A stretch of DNA of 64,000 bases from Rhizocola hellebori (GCF_016862955.1 NZ_BONY01000040.1:1-64000); one strand, 5' to 3'. Numbered from the stretch's first letter, positions 35,901 through 44,366 are shown. Made by a program: numbers and translations. Notes: generated by a model not told the origin, from the letters alone.

Positions 35901-36384
35901 GATCCCAGTCGAAGCGCAAGCGGGTGTGGTCGGGGCGGCCGTTGGCCGACGGCACGTACTCGTAGGCGATGACGCCCAGCGCGTGCAGAGTCCCGTACAT
36001 CCGGGGCGCCCACAGGCGAAGGTCCTCGGCGAGGACGAACTCGAACAGGCGGCGGCCGATCTCGCCCAGGAACGCCTGCGCGTCAACACCTTGGGGCGCC
36101 TCGGTGAGCCCGGCGACCGCGCGGTAGACGTCGCCGACCTTGCCGATCACGGCGAGCAGGTCGCTCGCCTGCGGCTGCGCGGGCATCGCCGAGATGGCGT
36201 CGGCGGCTGCCGCGACCTTGTCGGCGACCGCCGAATACTGTGGCGGCAGACCGTCGACCTCCCAGCCGAGCTGGAACATCAGCTGTTTGAACGACTCGGA
36301 GTCGGAGAAGGCATTCGCCAGCGGTTGCACCGCCCGTACCAGATGGACGGCCAGCGCGTGCAAAGTGCCCTGCGTCTGGCTCAT
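32986..36384 (-). CDS. DUF6603-like giant beta-rich protein
   Basis: The protein is 1132 aa. Its core (about residues 480-900) is a long series of alternating polar/hydrophobic strands with Gly, e.g. PTGLGLGIDAGPVRGGGFIS, SFVLLVFADIPHIQLGYGF and PFHVWGKASLSLLFFDISVP. This matches my memory of the DUF6603 family, large proteins of unknown function found in varied bacteria. It has no signal peptide or membrane helix. The pattern resembles beta-solenoid or lipid-groove proteins, which I infer only by eye. ATG 36384 overlaps the protease gene stop by 4 bp. Confidence 0.7.
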   Translation of the reverse strand: MSQTQGTLHALAVHLVRAVQPLANAFSDSESFKQLMFQLGWEVDGLPPQYSAVADKVAAAADAISAMPAQPQASDLLAVIGKVGDVYRAVAGLTEAPQGVDAQAFLGEIGRRLFEFVLAEDLRLWAPRMYGTLHALGVIAYEYVPSANGRPDHTRLRFDWDQIPAILSDPSLIPERLYGWGTTDFAFGRLATALMPLLHGIGVPVSLDLIGEQLSTALQTGALAPPAGPVRYAITLPLFDLPINGRYEQVGFMLAGLPAEGDAPPGMILQIMAPNGLAETVDLGDGWKFALRAGTDLANQLGVVIRPGETFARYPFASGQPLPSAGLGLSLRYQADAPTLLFGQPGKTRLELAAGEIRLGVIEKAGEVEVTAGAVVDGLTFVLSTADLDGFLGSALGGQEMRVPLQLGVTWSSRTGLDFIAGAGFTVSIYPHLDLGVLRFDRVDLAVKLTSGPGTPELGIAALLSFSGVIGPVSYAVDRVGVQLAATFADGDAGPAGIDLTPVWPTGLGLGIDAGPVRGGGFISYDKASGRYVGILQLEVYDIGVSAIGVLDTKDAAGAPLPSPGYSFVLLVFADIPHIQLGYGFTLNAVGGIAALNRRLDTTALLAGIRQGGVDRILFPTDPVRDANTIVTALTAIFPIAMGRYVFGPAAIIGWGTPTLITFELAIVVEVPAPVTVALLGTARALLPNESAPIVELHVDIVGIFEPAKKTIAVDASLHDSKVAGFAVSGDLAMRLNYGSDPDFALAVGGFNPHFTPPPGFPALRRITVALGAGDNPRVTLEGYLAVTANSRQFGAKAELYAARGGFNVHGWVSFDTLIVLHPFGFRFDFSAGVTLNRGSRRIAGVTVEGTLTGPNPFHVWGKASLSLLFFDISVPFDATFGLDWLVPELAATDPWGLLAQALALPDNWAVDAVRRGVSFVGTGAAGRLLDPGSAATLRQKVLPLARNLELFGQYEISGPASFTVTAVAIGTRPADFVPVNDFFTPGDFEKLSETDQLSRDSFELMQAGVRVDAGPVAPEAATKVASLEYQTKIIDSSWRVRSLPPVTIDRGIQLAAVRASSATQARFARRDGRTGGVKLAPETYTVATTDTLGARPDIATAMTRGAALAALRGSGTAGLQVVPTYETETSG

Positions 36385-38993
36385 TGCGGGTAGTCCCAAT
36401 AGAACTCGTCATCGATGACGCCGTGCGCGTGTGGGTCGATCTCGTCGACCAGCGCGTAGCGGCAGACGCTGCAGAACGGGGTGATGGACCGCTTCTTCGA
36501 AGCCGCGTCGAAGGTGGTTGTCTCGTTCATCATGCACTGGCCCGTCGGGTGGTAGACGCCGCAGTTGAGCACATGACCGCCCTCGTAGAGGCCGACGAGC
36601 CGGTAGGACAGCTTCGGCCGGGCCGGTCGCGTGCCGGGCGCGAAGTTGCTGGCCGGTGTCGGGGTCTTCGGCTCGGCGCCGCAGGCGCGGTTGTGGGCGG
36701 CATCCGCCTCGGCGTTGAGCGGGTTGTGCGTGTCGTTGATCCGGTCGAACACCACCTTGTGCATCAGCTCCAGGTCGTCGCCGAGTTGGTCGTTCTGCAG
36801 ATCGGGGTCGGGCCCGCGTACGGGCGCCACCACCAGGTCGCCGCCGCCGAAGTCGGTGGGGTCCAATTGCGAGCCCGCGACAAGCACCACGGTGAGCTGG
36901 TCACCTTGCACGTCAACGACCCGCAGCCGATCGGAGTACTTCGGTTTGGGGGTCAGATGTGGCTTGCGTAGTTTGACGATGTCCACCTCCGGATCGGCGA
37001 ACGCCTTGCCGTGCCCTTTGGCCATGGTGAGCAGAAACCTGTCGGTGGAGCCGGGCACCGGGCGCACCGCGGACTCGTCGTCGGAGGGGTCGGCGAGCAC
37101 CCCGGCCTGGTGCAGGCGCGGCCATCGCCACTTCACGTCCTTGGGTACCAGTTGCTGCGAAGCGTTTTCCAGAGCCGCGCGTTCCTGGACGTTGTTGGAG
37201 GCCTTGACATCCTTGAGGTCCTTGGCGCTCAGGACGCCGACCCTGCCGCCGTATTCGTCGTCGAGGGTGAACGGGTGCGCCAGCTCGTGCGCTATCGTCC
37301 CCCACGCTCCCAGCCCGACGTCCTTGGGTACAGGGTCGGGCACCAGGTCGCAGCCATTGCCGTCGGTGCGTTCGTCGTAGTCGACGGTAGACAGGTCGTC
37401 GAGCGTGATGCACAGATAGCGCGCGGTCGTGCCGGTGGTGCCCCGGATGACGTTGGCGCCCGCGTTCCGGTTCGTCCGGCACAGCAGCACGATCATGGCC
37501 TCGTCCTTGCCGCCCTCTGCCCACGGCGACATCTCCTCGTCACTGAGCGGCGTGCCCTTGTCGTCGCGTAGGTGAAGCAGGAACTTGTCGAGGTCGTCGT
37601 CGTGCAGCCGCAGCGGGTGCGCCGAGATGTCGATCGACGGCATGCTCGCGCGGTCGATGCGGGGCCGGTACCCGATGGCGATGTGGAAGGCGGTGTTGCG
37701 TTCGTTGACGAGGGTCCGGTCGTTGCGGCTCAGCCAGGTGTCGTAGCTGTCGGCTGTGCGGGCCTCGGTCGGCACCGGTCCGTAAAGCGTCTGCCAGTTG
37801 TGGACACGTCCCGAGGCGTCGGTGCCGGCCGGGCTGCCCGGCGGGTCGTGACGCAAATTCGGCGGCCCGACCGTGAAGATCAGCTCCGGGAGGCCGAGGC
37901 TGTCCGGTAAAGGCGTTGCGGGTGGCCGCGGCAGCTCCAGATTGCGGCCACGCCGGTGCCCGCTGACCATCTCCCTCGGGTAGACCTCGGAAAGGAAGGT
38001 GCAGCCCTTCTCCGGCGAGGGCACCCACGCGGAGAAGAAGTTGAACTTGTGGGCGAGCAAGTCGAACGGCCGGGTATGCGGGTTGGTGGTCAGCGTAGTG
38101 ATGATCTTGCTGACGTACTCGTCGAACAGCTTCCTGTCCGCGCCGCCCGCATCGTCGACGAACCCCTCCGGCAGGAACAGCACGTTGTGCATGTCGTCGC
38201 GGAACATGGAGGCGAAGCCGCCGTTGCCCTTGATGAACTTGAGGTTCACGCCGGTGTCCCAGCTCGGCGCGCCGCGCACCATCGCCGACGCCAGCGGATT
38301 GCCGAGGTTGTAGAAGACCTCAACCTTCACCTGCGCGTCGGGGTCGCCCTCATTGGTGATGTCACCGGTCACCGGATCGACATGGATGACCGACGGCGAG
38401 TCGCCCTCACGCGGCCCCCACTGCAGCACGGGGTCGTTCGTGCTGATGTGGCGGACAAAGTCGAGCTCACCGGAGGTCGGCGCGTTCAGCGGCGACCAGT
38501 TGGAGATGTCCCCGACCACCGCGTCGTCGAAGCGGGCCAGCACGGAGAACCGCATGTTCTTCGCGTTCTGCCGCACCGTCAGCGACGAGGGCGACAACCA
38601 AAGGAAGCTGGTCGAGGCGTGCACGTAGATGCGCAGGTAGGAGGTGGCGGTGCCGCCGTCGCGGGTCGCGGTCGCGGTGACGATGAAGGTGCGCAAGCGC
38701 GGCTCGGGCGCGGTCTCCCAGCCTTGCAGGACGGTGACTTCGCCGCTGTCGGGGTCCACTTTGATGCCATGCGCGTTCGGTGCGCCGGTGAAGCCCGCGG
38801 TGAACTTGATGGTGTAACCATTTGCGGGCTCGGCCCGGCTCGCCTGGAACTCGCCGTCGTCGGAGTCGGTCACGTAAAGCAACTCGTCGAGCCGTGGCGA
38901 AATCATGCCGGGCATGAGATGGATGTCCCGGGCACCCCATTCGGTCCACCTCGAGTGCGTGACGGCCACGTTGGACACTCCCAAAGTCGACAA
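36381..38993 (-). CDS. M64 (IgA-peptidase-like) metallopeptidase
   Basis: The protein is 870 aa. The N-terminal third looks like Ig/beta-sandwich domains (about 55-125 and 130-240). The catalytic part (about 265-870) has FLPEGF, then FFSAWVPSPEKG, the zinc motif HELAHPFTLDDEYGG (H569, E570, H573), and the C-terminal CGVYHPTGQCMMNETTTF followed by FCSVCRYALVDEID; these match M64 peptidases. Such enzymes are usually secreted, but no signal peptide is seen here. The start is uncertain: TTG 38993 was used, and a GTG eight codons later has a better GGGAG site. It is the first gene of the five-gene operon, whose promoter lies in the gap after 38993. Confidence 0.78.
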   Translation of the reverse strand: MSTLGVSNVAVTHSRWTEWGARDIHLMPGMISPRLDELLYVTDSDDGEFQASRAEPANGYTIKFTAGFTGAPNAHGIKVDPDSGEVTVLQGWETAPEPRLRTFIVTATATRDGGTATSYLRIYVHASTSFLWLSPSSLTVRQNAKNMRFSVLARFDDAVVGDISNWSPLNAPTSGELDFVRHISTNDPVLQWGPREGDSPSVIHVDPVTGDITNEGDPDAQVKVEVFYNLGNPLASAMVRGAPSWDTGVNLKFIKGNGGFASMFRDDMHNVLFLPEGFVDDAGGADRKLFDEYVSKIITTLTTNPHTRPFDLLAHKFNFFSAWVPSPEKGCTFLSEVYPREMVSGHRRGRNLELPRPPATPLPDSLGLPELIFTVGPPNLRHDPPGSPAGTDASGRVHNWQTLYGPVPTEARTADSYDTWLSRNDRTLVNERNTAFHIAIGYRPRIDRASMPSIDISAHPLRLHDDDLDKFLLHLRDDKGTPLSDEEMSPWAEGGKDEAMIVLLCRTNRNAGANVIRGTTGTTARYLCITLDDLSTVDYDERTDGNGCDLVPDPVPKDVGLGAWGTIAHELAHPFTLDDEYGGRVGVLSAKDLKDVKASNNVQERAALENASQQLVPKDVKWRWPRLHQAGVLADPSDDESAVRPVPGSTDRFLLTMAKGHGKAFADPEVDIVKLRKPHLTPKPKYSDRLRVVDVQGDQLTVVLVAGSQLDPTDFGGGDLVVAPVRGPDPDLQNDQLGDDLELMHKVVFDRINDTHNPLNAEADAAHNRACGAEPKTPTPASNFAPGTRPARPKLSYRLVGLYEGGHVLNCGVYHPTGQCMMNETTTFDAASKKRSITPFCSVCRYALVDEIDPHAHGVIDDEFYWDYPQ

Positions 38994-39050
38994 TCGTTCA
39001 CCGACGATATCGCCGTGGGCGTGATCCTGATCTGACGGATGACCGACTGA

Positions 39051-39087
39051 CGGGAGTGGCCGTTGCGCTGGGGCCCGGCCACTCCCG
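39051..39087 (-). terminator. Hairpin terminator after the secreted propeller protein
   Basis: A perfect 12-bp stem (arms 39051-39062 and 39076-39087) with a 13-nt GC-rich loop sits 9 bp past the stop of the 1328-aa gene and upstream of the M64 gene. It probably separates the two transcripts. Confidence 0.7.
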
Positions 39088-39096
39088 CCACCGGAC

Positions 39097-42000
39097 TCAG
39101 GACGAATAGATCTCGCATTCCGAGATCTGCCCAGCTGGCCAGCCGCTGTTGGAGGTGATGGTGCTGCGCAGGTAGCGCACGGTCACCGGCGGGAAGGTGA
39201 TGGTCACCGTGTTTCCGGTCGCCGGATCGAAGGTGTAGGTGGCTGCGGCTTTGACCGTGAAGAAGCTGATCCCGTCGAGGCTGCCCGTGATGGCGATGGT
39301 CTGGGTACGGGTCGCCCAGGCGCTTGACGGCGGCAGCTTGAAGACGATTCGGCTGATGCTCTGCGCCGAACCCAGGTCGACCTGAACCCATTGCGGGAAG
39401 GCGTTGTTCACGCTTTCCCAATAGGTGCTGGCATTGCCGTCCACGGCGTTGGCCGACACATAGTTCTGGGTGTTGGACGACTGGCTGGTAGGCCGGTTGA
39501 GGGCGAGGTTGGCGTTGGCGATTGGCGTGCCGGTGCCCGACAGCGCGACCGTCAGCGTGGGATTGGACGCATTGCTGGTGATCGTCACTGAGCCGGTCCG
39601 GGTGCCGGTGGCGTTGGGGCGGAAGACGACGCTGACGACACAACTCGCCGCGGGCGCGATCGTCCCGCAGTTGTTGGTCTGCGAATAATCCCCGCTCGTG
39701 CTCACGGCCGAGACGCTCGCCGCGATCGTGCCGGTGTTGGTCACCGTCACCGACTGCGCCGAGCTGGCCGCGCCGACGGTGGTGGCCGGGAAGGACAGGC
39801 TGCTAGGGCTGGCGGAAAGGCTCGCCGAGCCGGTCGCCGTGCCCGTCCCCGACAGCGCGACGGTCAGCGTGGGATTGGTCGCGTTGCTGGCCACGGTCAG
39901 CGTTCCGGTGCGGGCGCCGCTGGCAGCCGGGTGGAAGGTGACGATGGCGGTGCAGTTGGCCCCGGCGGCCAGGGAAGCGCCACAACCGGTGGTCATGGTG
40001 AAGTCGCCGGTTACGGTCAGCGAGGACAGGATGGCCGCGCCCGACCCGGTGTTGGTCAGCGTAACGGCTTGCCATTCGCTGTTGGCGTTGACCGGCGTTG
40101 GTTCGAAGGCAAGCGAAGCCGGGCTCACCGCCAGCGTTGCCGGGCCGTTGCCGGCGCCGCTGGCGTAAACCTCCAAAGCAGACACCTGACCTGCTGGCCA
40201 TCCGGTGTTCGCGGTGACATTTATTCGCAGGTACCGGACATTGGTTGCCGGGAAGGTGATGTTCACCGTGTTGGCGGTGGCCGGGTTGAAGACATAACCG
40301 GCCGAGGCGACAACGGTCGAGAAGCTCGCTCCGTCAAGGCTGCCCTGCACCGACAGGGTCTGGGTGCGGGTGGCCCAAGCGGTCTGCGGGGGCAGCTTCA
40401 GCGTCACCTTGCCCACGCTGGTGGCCGCGCCCAGATCGACCTGAACCCATTGCGGGAAGGCGTTATTGGCGCTCTCCCAATAGGAGTTGGCGTCCGGGTC
40501 GGTAGCATTGCCCGACGGGTAGCCGCCTTGCGACGACGATGCCGAAGTGGGTCGGCCGGCCGCGATGTTGACTGTTCCTGCCCCGGTGACCCCGGTTCCG
40601 GTGAGCTGCACCGCGATCGCGCCCTGGCCATCGTCACCGGTGATGGAGTAGACCGCCGACTGTGGGCCCTCGGCAGCCGGGGTGAAGGTGACCGTCTGGT
40701 GGATGATGTCACCCGGCGACAGTTGCTGCCCTTCGGAAACCGGTGTGGTGGTGTTGAAAGCGCCGACCGGGGGAGCGGCCTTGGTCAGGGTCAGGGTGAT
40801 GTTGCCGGTGTTGGCGATGTCAAAGGTGTGCGTCGCGGTCTGCCCGACCGGCACCGCACCGAAAGCCACCGGATTCGGGATGATGGTCAGGTGCGCCGAG
40901 CCGGTGACCGCCGTGCCCGTGATCGGCACGGTGACCGAGCCCGCGTTGCTGGCCACGGAAAGCGAACCGGTCTGGGTGCCCGCGACCGTGGGCCGATAGG
41001 TCACCGAGACCGCGACCGAGGCGCCCGCCGCGATGGTGGAACCGTTGGCAGGAAAGCCAGTGGCGGTAAACGGCGCGGCCGGCGCGGTCGACCCGGTGAT
41101 GGTCACTGCCGAGGTGCCCGTGTTGACGATGCTCACACTGATGGTCTTATTGGCTCCGGTGGGGACAGTGCCGAAGGAAAGCGAAGACGGAGTGGCGCCC
41201 AGTCCCGCCCTGGTTCCGTTGCCGTGCAGGTCGAAAGCGACAGTGCCGCTATTCGTGGTGGCGAACGAAAGGCTGTTCGCGGCGCCGCCGGTGGCCGTGG
41301 GAGTGAACCTGACCGGCACCGCAAGGGTCTGCCCGGTGGTGAGGGTGACCGGCAGCGCGGGCGGGGTGACCCCAAACGGGGCGGCCGTCGTGATCGCCGT
41401 GATGGTCACCGCACGGGTGGCGGTCACGGTGACGGTCGCGTTGCCGGTGCTGCCCACCGCCACGTTGCCGAAGTCGGTCGGCGAGCTGGTCAGCGCCGCG
41501 GTGGTGGGCCGGCCGAAGCCGTAGATCCTCCCGTCGCGGGTGCCGACGTAAACCCGGCCGCCGTCGGTGGCGGGGGTGGCGAATTTGGTGGCCGTCCCGA
41601 TCGGCGCGGAGTAGCGAAGGTTGAGCCGCCCGCTGACGGGCAGGGCGTCGTAGGCACGCAACTGACCGTTGGCGCCGTTGGACCCGTCGCTGTAGACGAC
41701 CCAGACGATGGCCGAGCCGGAGGTTGTCCCGGTTGAGGTGACGACCGGCGAGCCTGACGTGTAACCGAAGGTGGACGAGCTGGTCCCGGCCGAGGTGAGC
41801 ACGGGAAGACCGCTGCCGTCGACCCCGTACCGCAGCGCCCTCAAAAATCCTTGATTCTCCACGTTGTACACGTATCCGCCGTCGCCACCCCAGAAGGCCG
41901 GGTGCCCCCACACCCCGTTGTACGGCCCGGCCGGAGGCCCGACCGAAGCGTCTGTGCCGCCGGGGCCTTGCGCGTTGCCGCCCAGGTTGTCGCGGTCGAG

Positions 42001-43083
42001 AAGGTAGACCCGGCCGTCCTTGCCGGTCTGCACGAGCAGGCGCGGATGGGCCGGGGTGCCGAAACCGGCCGGCAGCGCCATCGGGCCGCCGGACCCGAAG
42101 TCGGTGTCGTCCTGGTCGAGCCGGCTGTTGTTCCAGGGGCTGAAGAAGTCTCGTGCGGTCAGCGAGCCGTCGCCGTTGACCTGCAACCGGATCACCGACT
42201 CGGCCAGCGTGCCGGGCGGGCTGGCGCCCGGACCGGGCGCGGGCGAGACGCCGTTGCCAGTCGCCACAATGATGCGGCCGGGGCCATCGGAGACCAGGCC
42301 GCCACCGGATTGCCAGATGCCCGCCATGCCATTTGATCGACCAGCCTCGGTGGACCAGAGCGTCGTCATCGTCGGTGTGGTGGTTCTGACTCCAGCGACG
42401 TACCCCACATAGGGGCCGTAGTCGCAATGGCTGGCGAATCCCGCATAGACCACCCCGTCGAGCAGCAGCAGACCAGGGCGCTGAGCGGCGGTCTTGGCGT
42501 TGAAGGTGTTGCCCGGATCGTTGCTGGGCGACCCTTGGATGGTCACCGGCCAGCCCGCGCGTTCCACCCCGGTGGCCGGGTTGATGGAGTGCATGTAGAA
42601 GTGTGGATGCGACGTGTCCGGGCCGTCGTTGACTTTGGCGGTGAAGAAGACCGCGTTGGTGGCCGGGTCGTAGACCGGAGTGCTGGTGATGCCGATGTTG
42701 GGAACCAGGTCGCCGCAGCCGATTGCCGATGCCGGCCAGGCCGGGCCGACGCTGCGCGACCAGGTGACGGCGCCGGTGGCAGCGTTCATGCCGTAGATCC
42801 AGTTGTTCTCGGTGGCCGCGATGACCGTGCCGGCCACCACGATCGGCTGGGCATAGACCTGGCCGTCCACATTGGTGGCGAACAGCTGGCCGAAGTCCGA
42901 TGCAGACACCGCCGACGGCGCGAGGCCGGGCTCGTTCTGGTCCCAGCCGGTGCGGAAGGTATCCACCGAGACCGTTGTCTCATCGGCGGCGGCGACGCCG
43001 GGCAAGGCTACGGCCGCGGCCAGGAGCAGCGCCCCCGGAAGCAAGCCCGCGACCAGGCGGCGTAAGCGAAATCTGCGACGCAT
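39097..43083 (-). CDS. Giant secreted propeller/ASH/discoidin protein
   Basis: The protein is 1328 aa, secreted. After a signal peptide (residues about 1-33, Arg-rich start, LPGVAAADE) come a PQQ-like beta-propeller (about 45-525), about five ASH/choice-of-anchor-like beta-sandwich domains that share the pattern xxxLSFGTVPTG...SVSIVNTGTS (about 525-830 and 960-1185), and two F5/8 type C (CBM32-like) domains near about 840-975 and 1190-1328. The two discoidin domains share near-identical stretches such as YWESANNAFPQWVQVDLG. Probably a cell-surface binder of polysaccharide. ATG 43083 has GGAG 6 nt upstream. Confidence 0.82.
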   Translation of the reverse strand: MRRRFRLRRLVAGLLPGALLLAAAVALPGVAAADETTVSVDTFRTGWDQNEPGLAPSAVSASDFGQLFATNVDGQVYAQPIVVAGTVIAATENNWIYGMNAATGAVTWSRSVGPAWPASAIGCGDLVPNIGITSTPVYDPATNAVFFTAKVNDGPDTSHPHFYMHSINPATGVERAGWPVTIQGSPSNDPGNTFNAKTAAQRPGLLLLDGVVYAGFASHCDYGPYVGYVAGVRTTTPTMTTLWSTEAGRSNGMAGIWQSGGGLVSDGPGRIIVATGNGVSPAPGPGASPPGTLAESVIRLQVNGDGSLTARDFFSPWNNSRLDQDDTDFGSGGPMALPAGFGTPAHPRLLVQTGKDGRVYLLDRDNLGGNAQGPGGTDASVGPPAGPYNGVWGHPAFWGGDGGYVYNVENQGFLRALRYGVDGSGLPVLTSAGTSSSTFGYTSGSPVVTSTGTTSGSAIVWVVYSDGSNGANGQLRAYDALPVSGRLNLRYSAPIGTATKFATPATDGGRVYVGTRDGRIYGFGRPTTAALTSSPTDFGNVAVGSTGNATVTVTATRAVTITAITTAAPFGVTPPALPVTLTTGQTLAVPVRFTPTATGGAANSLSFATTNSGTVAFDLHGNGTRAGLGATPSSLSFGTVPTGANKTISVSIVNTGTSAVTITGSTAPAAPFTATGFPANGSTIAAGASVAVSVTYRPTVAGTQTGSLSVASNAGSVTVPITGTAVTGSAHLTIIPNPVAFGAVPVGQTATHTFDIANTGNITLTLTKAAPPVGAFNTTTPVSEGQQLSPGDIIHQTVTFTPAAEGPQSAVYSITGDDGQGAIAVQLTGTGVTGAGTVNIAAGRPTSASSSQGGYPSGNATDPDANSYWESANNAFPQWVQVDLGAATSVGKVTLKLPPQTAWATRTQTLSVQGSLDGASFSTVVASAGYVFNPATANTVNITFPATNVRYLRINVTANTGWPAGQVSALEVYASGAGNGPATLAVSPASLAFEPTPVNANSEWQAVTLTNTGSGAAILSSLTVTGDFTMTTGCGASLAAGANCTAIVTFHPAASGARTGTLTVASNATNPTLTVALSGTGTATGSASLSASPSSLSFPATTVGAASSAQSVTVTNTGTIAASVSAVSTSGDYSQTNNCGTIAPAASCVVSVVFRPNATGTRTGSVTITSNASNPTLTVALSGTGTPIANANLALNRPTSQSSNTQNYVSANAVDGNASTYWESVNNAFPQWVQVDLGSAQSISRIVFKLPPSSAWATRTQTIAITGSLDGISFFTVKAAATYTFDPATGNTVTITFPPVTVRYLRSTITSNSGWPAGQISECEIYSS
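39100..39500 (-). repeat. Discoidin domain copy B
   Basis: Codes for the C-terminal F5/8 type C domain. Long stretches are nearly the same at DNA level as the copy at about 40160-40565, for example the segment around 39375-39425 and that around 40435-40490, so a recent duplication is likely. Confidence 0.75.
40160..40565 (-). repeat. Discoidin domain copy A
   Basis: Codes for the first F5/8 type C domain of the giant secreted protein; partner of the copy at about 39100-39500, with the same spacing of motifs. Confidence 0.75.
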
Positions 43084-43250
43084 GACCAACTCCAGGGGTG
43101 ACGAGGGCCGTCCGACCTAACTGGAGCGAACCGTAACTTGATGGATATGATCCCGCAAGATAGCGATCGAATATTGAAATTTTTGACGCAGACTCCATTA
43201 AAAAATCTTGCAGGCGCAGGGCAGCCAACCCCACTGAAGATCGCAAAGTG
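43084..43250 (-). promoter_or_regulatory. AT-rich upstream region of the giant secreted protein
   Basis: This stretch is far richer in A/T than its surroundings, with A/T runs around 43171-43206. It lies directly upstream of the start at 43083 and probably holds the promoter. No clear -35/-10 pair can be fixed. Confidence 0.45.
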
Positions 43251-43300
43251 ATGATCTCGACCGCCGGAAGATCGAACAACACCGTCGCCGCCACACCGCG

Positions 43301-43400
43301 GCGCGGGGCGGGGTGGCGCGGCGCGGGGTGGCGCGGGGTGGGGTGGCGCGGGGTGGGGTGGCGCGGCGCGGGGTGGGGTGGCGTGGCGCGGGCGGCGCGG
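43301..43400. repeat. G-rich tandem repeat, GCGCGGGGTGG-type
   Basis: About 100 bp are made of variants of the unit GCGCGGGGTGG/GGGTGG, with G runs of four spaced a few bases apart on the plus strand. It is non-coding and lies 27 bp past the end of a membrane protein gene. It could form G-quadruplexes. Confidence 0.75.
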
Positions 43401-43426
43401 GTGGCTGGGCGCTTGGCCCTGGCGGT

Positions 43427-44308
43427 TTAGCTGGCCAGTGATGTGGTCAGCAGTGAGCCGGCCACGCTGATGAGTGCGGCCAGGATGGTGCCGAGAAGGG
43501 CGAAGGCCAGGGTCATCCGCTGATAGCGGGACAGCGGCTCGGCGAAGGCGGGCGCCGGCATCGCATCGTCTGCTCTGGACAGTGTGGCCGTAACGGCTGA
43601 CGGCACTGATGCCGTAGGCGAATCCGAAGCGGGGCCTGCGTGAGATGGCGATTGCGGCGCGGGTGAATTCGACGCCGGGCCTGCGGGAGATGGCGATGGG
43701 GGCGCGGCGGTGGCCGCCGAGTAGGAGCCGCTCATCGGCCGGGAGTTGACGGCCATGCCGGCGCACATTGCCGCGACCAGTAGCCCGATCAACGTCGCTA
43801 TGTTCAGGGCGATCTCCGCCGACTCGCCACCCGCGCCGGTCTGGTAGGCGAGGCGGCTGGTGAAGGCGATGCCCGCCGCCGCGATCGCGGCCGCGCCGAG
43901 AGTTGCTGCGGGGCCGATCAGCCCGGTGGCGCGGGCGATGGCGCGTGCCTGCAGCGGCAGTCCCACACAGGCCAGCGCCAATGCCAGAACAGTCATCGCT
44001 GGCGCTTTGACGACCAGCCAGTCGACGAGTCCGACCGCTACCGCCAACGCCATGATGATGGACCCCACGCCGCCCACGCCGCACCGCCAGGCGAACGCGC
44101 TCAGCACCGCGGTAAGCCCGAGGCCGGAAGCGAACAGGCCGGCTTTCCAGATGGCGTCGCCGGTCTCCCATTCGAGGTTGAGCATCGGTGCCACGGTCGA
44201 GATCACGAGCGCCAGCCCGAGCAGCCAGCCGCCACCGGTCATGATTCTGCGGTCCACGGCGGCAGTTTCCCACGGTGGCAGCGAACCCGACCAGCGACTA
44301 TCGGCCAC
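43427..44308 (-). CDS. Multi-pass membrane protein with Ser/Pro-rich loop
   Basis: The protein is 293 aa. About six hydrophobic helices occupy residues 25-190 and one more lies at the C-terminus (about 265-288). Between them is a low-complexity Ser/Pro/Ala loop (about 195-240) with repeat-like SPSPAGPASNSPAPQSPSHA. I do not recognise a transporter or enzyme family. The GTG start at 44308 is 2 nt from a GGAAGG site, which is close; the ATG at 44242 is another possibility. No operon partner is visible, and its end lies next to the G-rich repeat. Confidence 0.65.
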   Translation of the reverse strand: MADSRWSGSLPPWETAAVDRRIMTGGGWLLGLALVISTVAPMLNLEWETGDAIWKAGLFASGLGLTAVLSAFAWRCGVGGVGSIIMALAVAVGLVDWLVVKAPAMTVLALALACVGLPLQARAIARATGLIGPAATLGAAAIAAAGIAFTSRLAYQTGAGGESAEIALNIATLIGLLVAAMCAGMAVNSRPMSGSYSAATAAPPSPSPAGPASNSPAPQSPSHAGPASDSPTASVPSAVTATLSRADDAMPAPAFAEPLSRYQRMTLAFALLGTILAALISVAGSLLTTSLAS

Positions 44309-44351
44309 CGCCTTCCGGACGACCGCTTTCGGGGGATCGAAATTTTAATGT

Positions 44352-44366
44352 TAGGAAACTTGCCTA
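44352..44366. promoter_or_regulatory. Palindromic candidate operator TAGG-N7-CCTA
   Basis: TAGGAAACTTGCCTA is an almost perfect inverted repeat (TAGG/CCTA outer arms, AA/TT inner pair) 105 bp upstream of the ThuA-ricin gene start at 44472. It lies in an AT-rich stretch that is probably the promoter. The regulator is unknown. Confidence 0.45.

Noticed and set aside
23704-38993. Phage-tail-like contractile injection system
   Set aside because: No sheath, tube, baseplate or AAA ATPase proteins were recognised; only size and operon layout are suggestive.
43301-43400. CRISPR array
   Set aside because: The unit is short and low complexity, with no spacers and no cas genes nearby.
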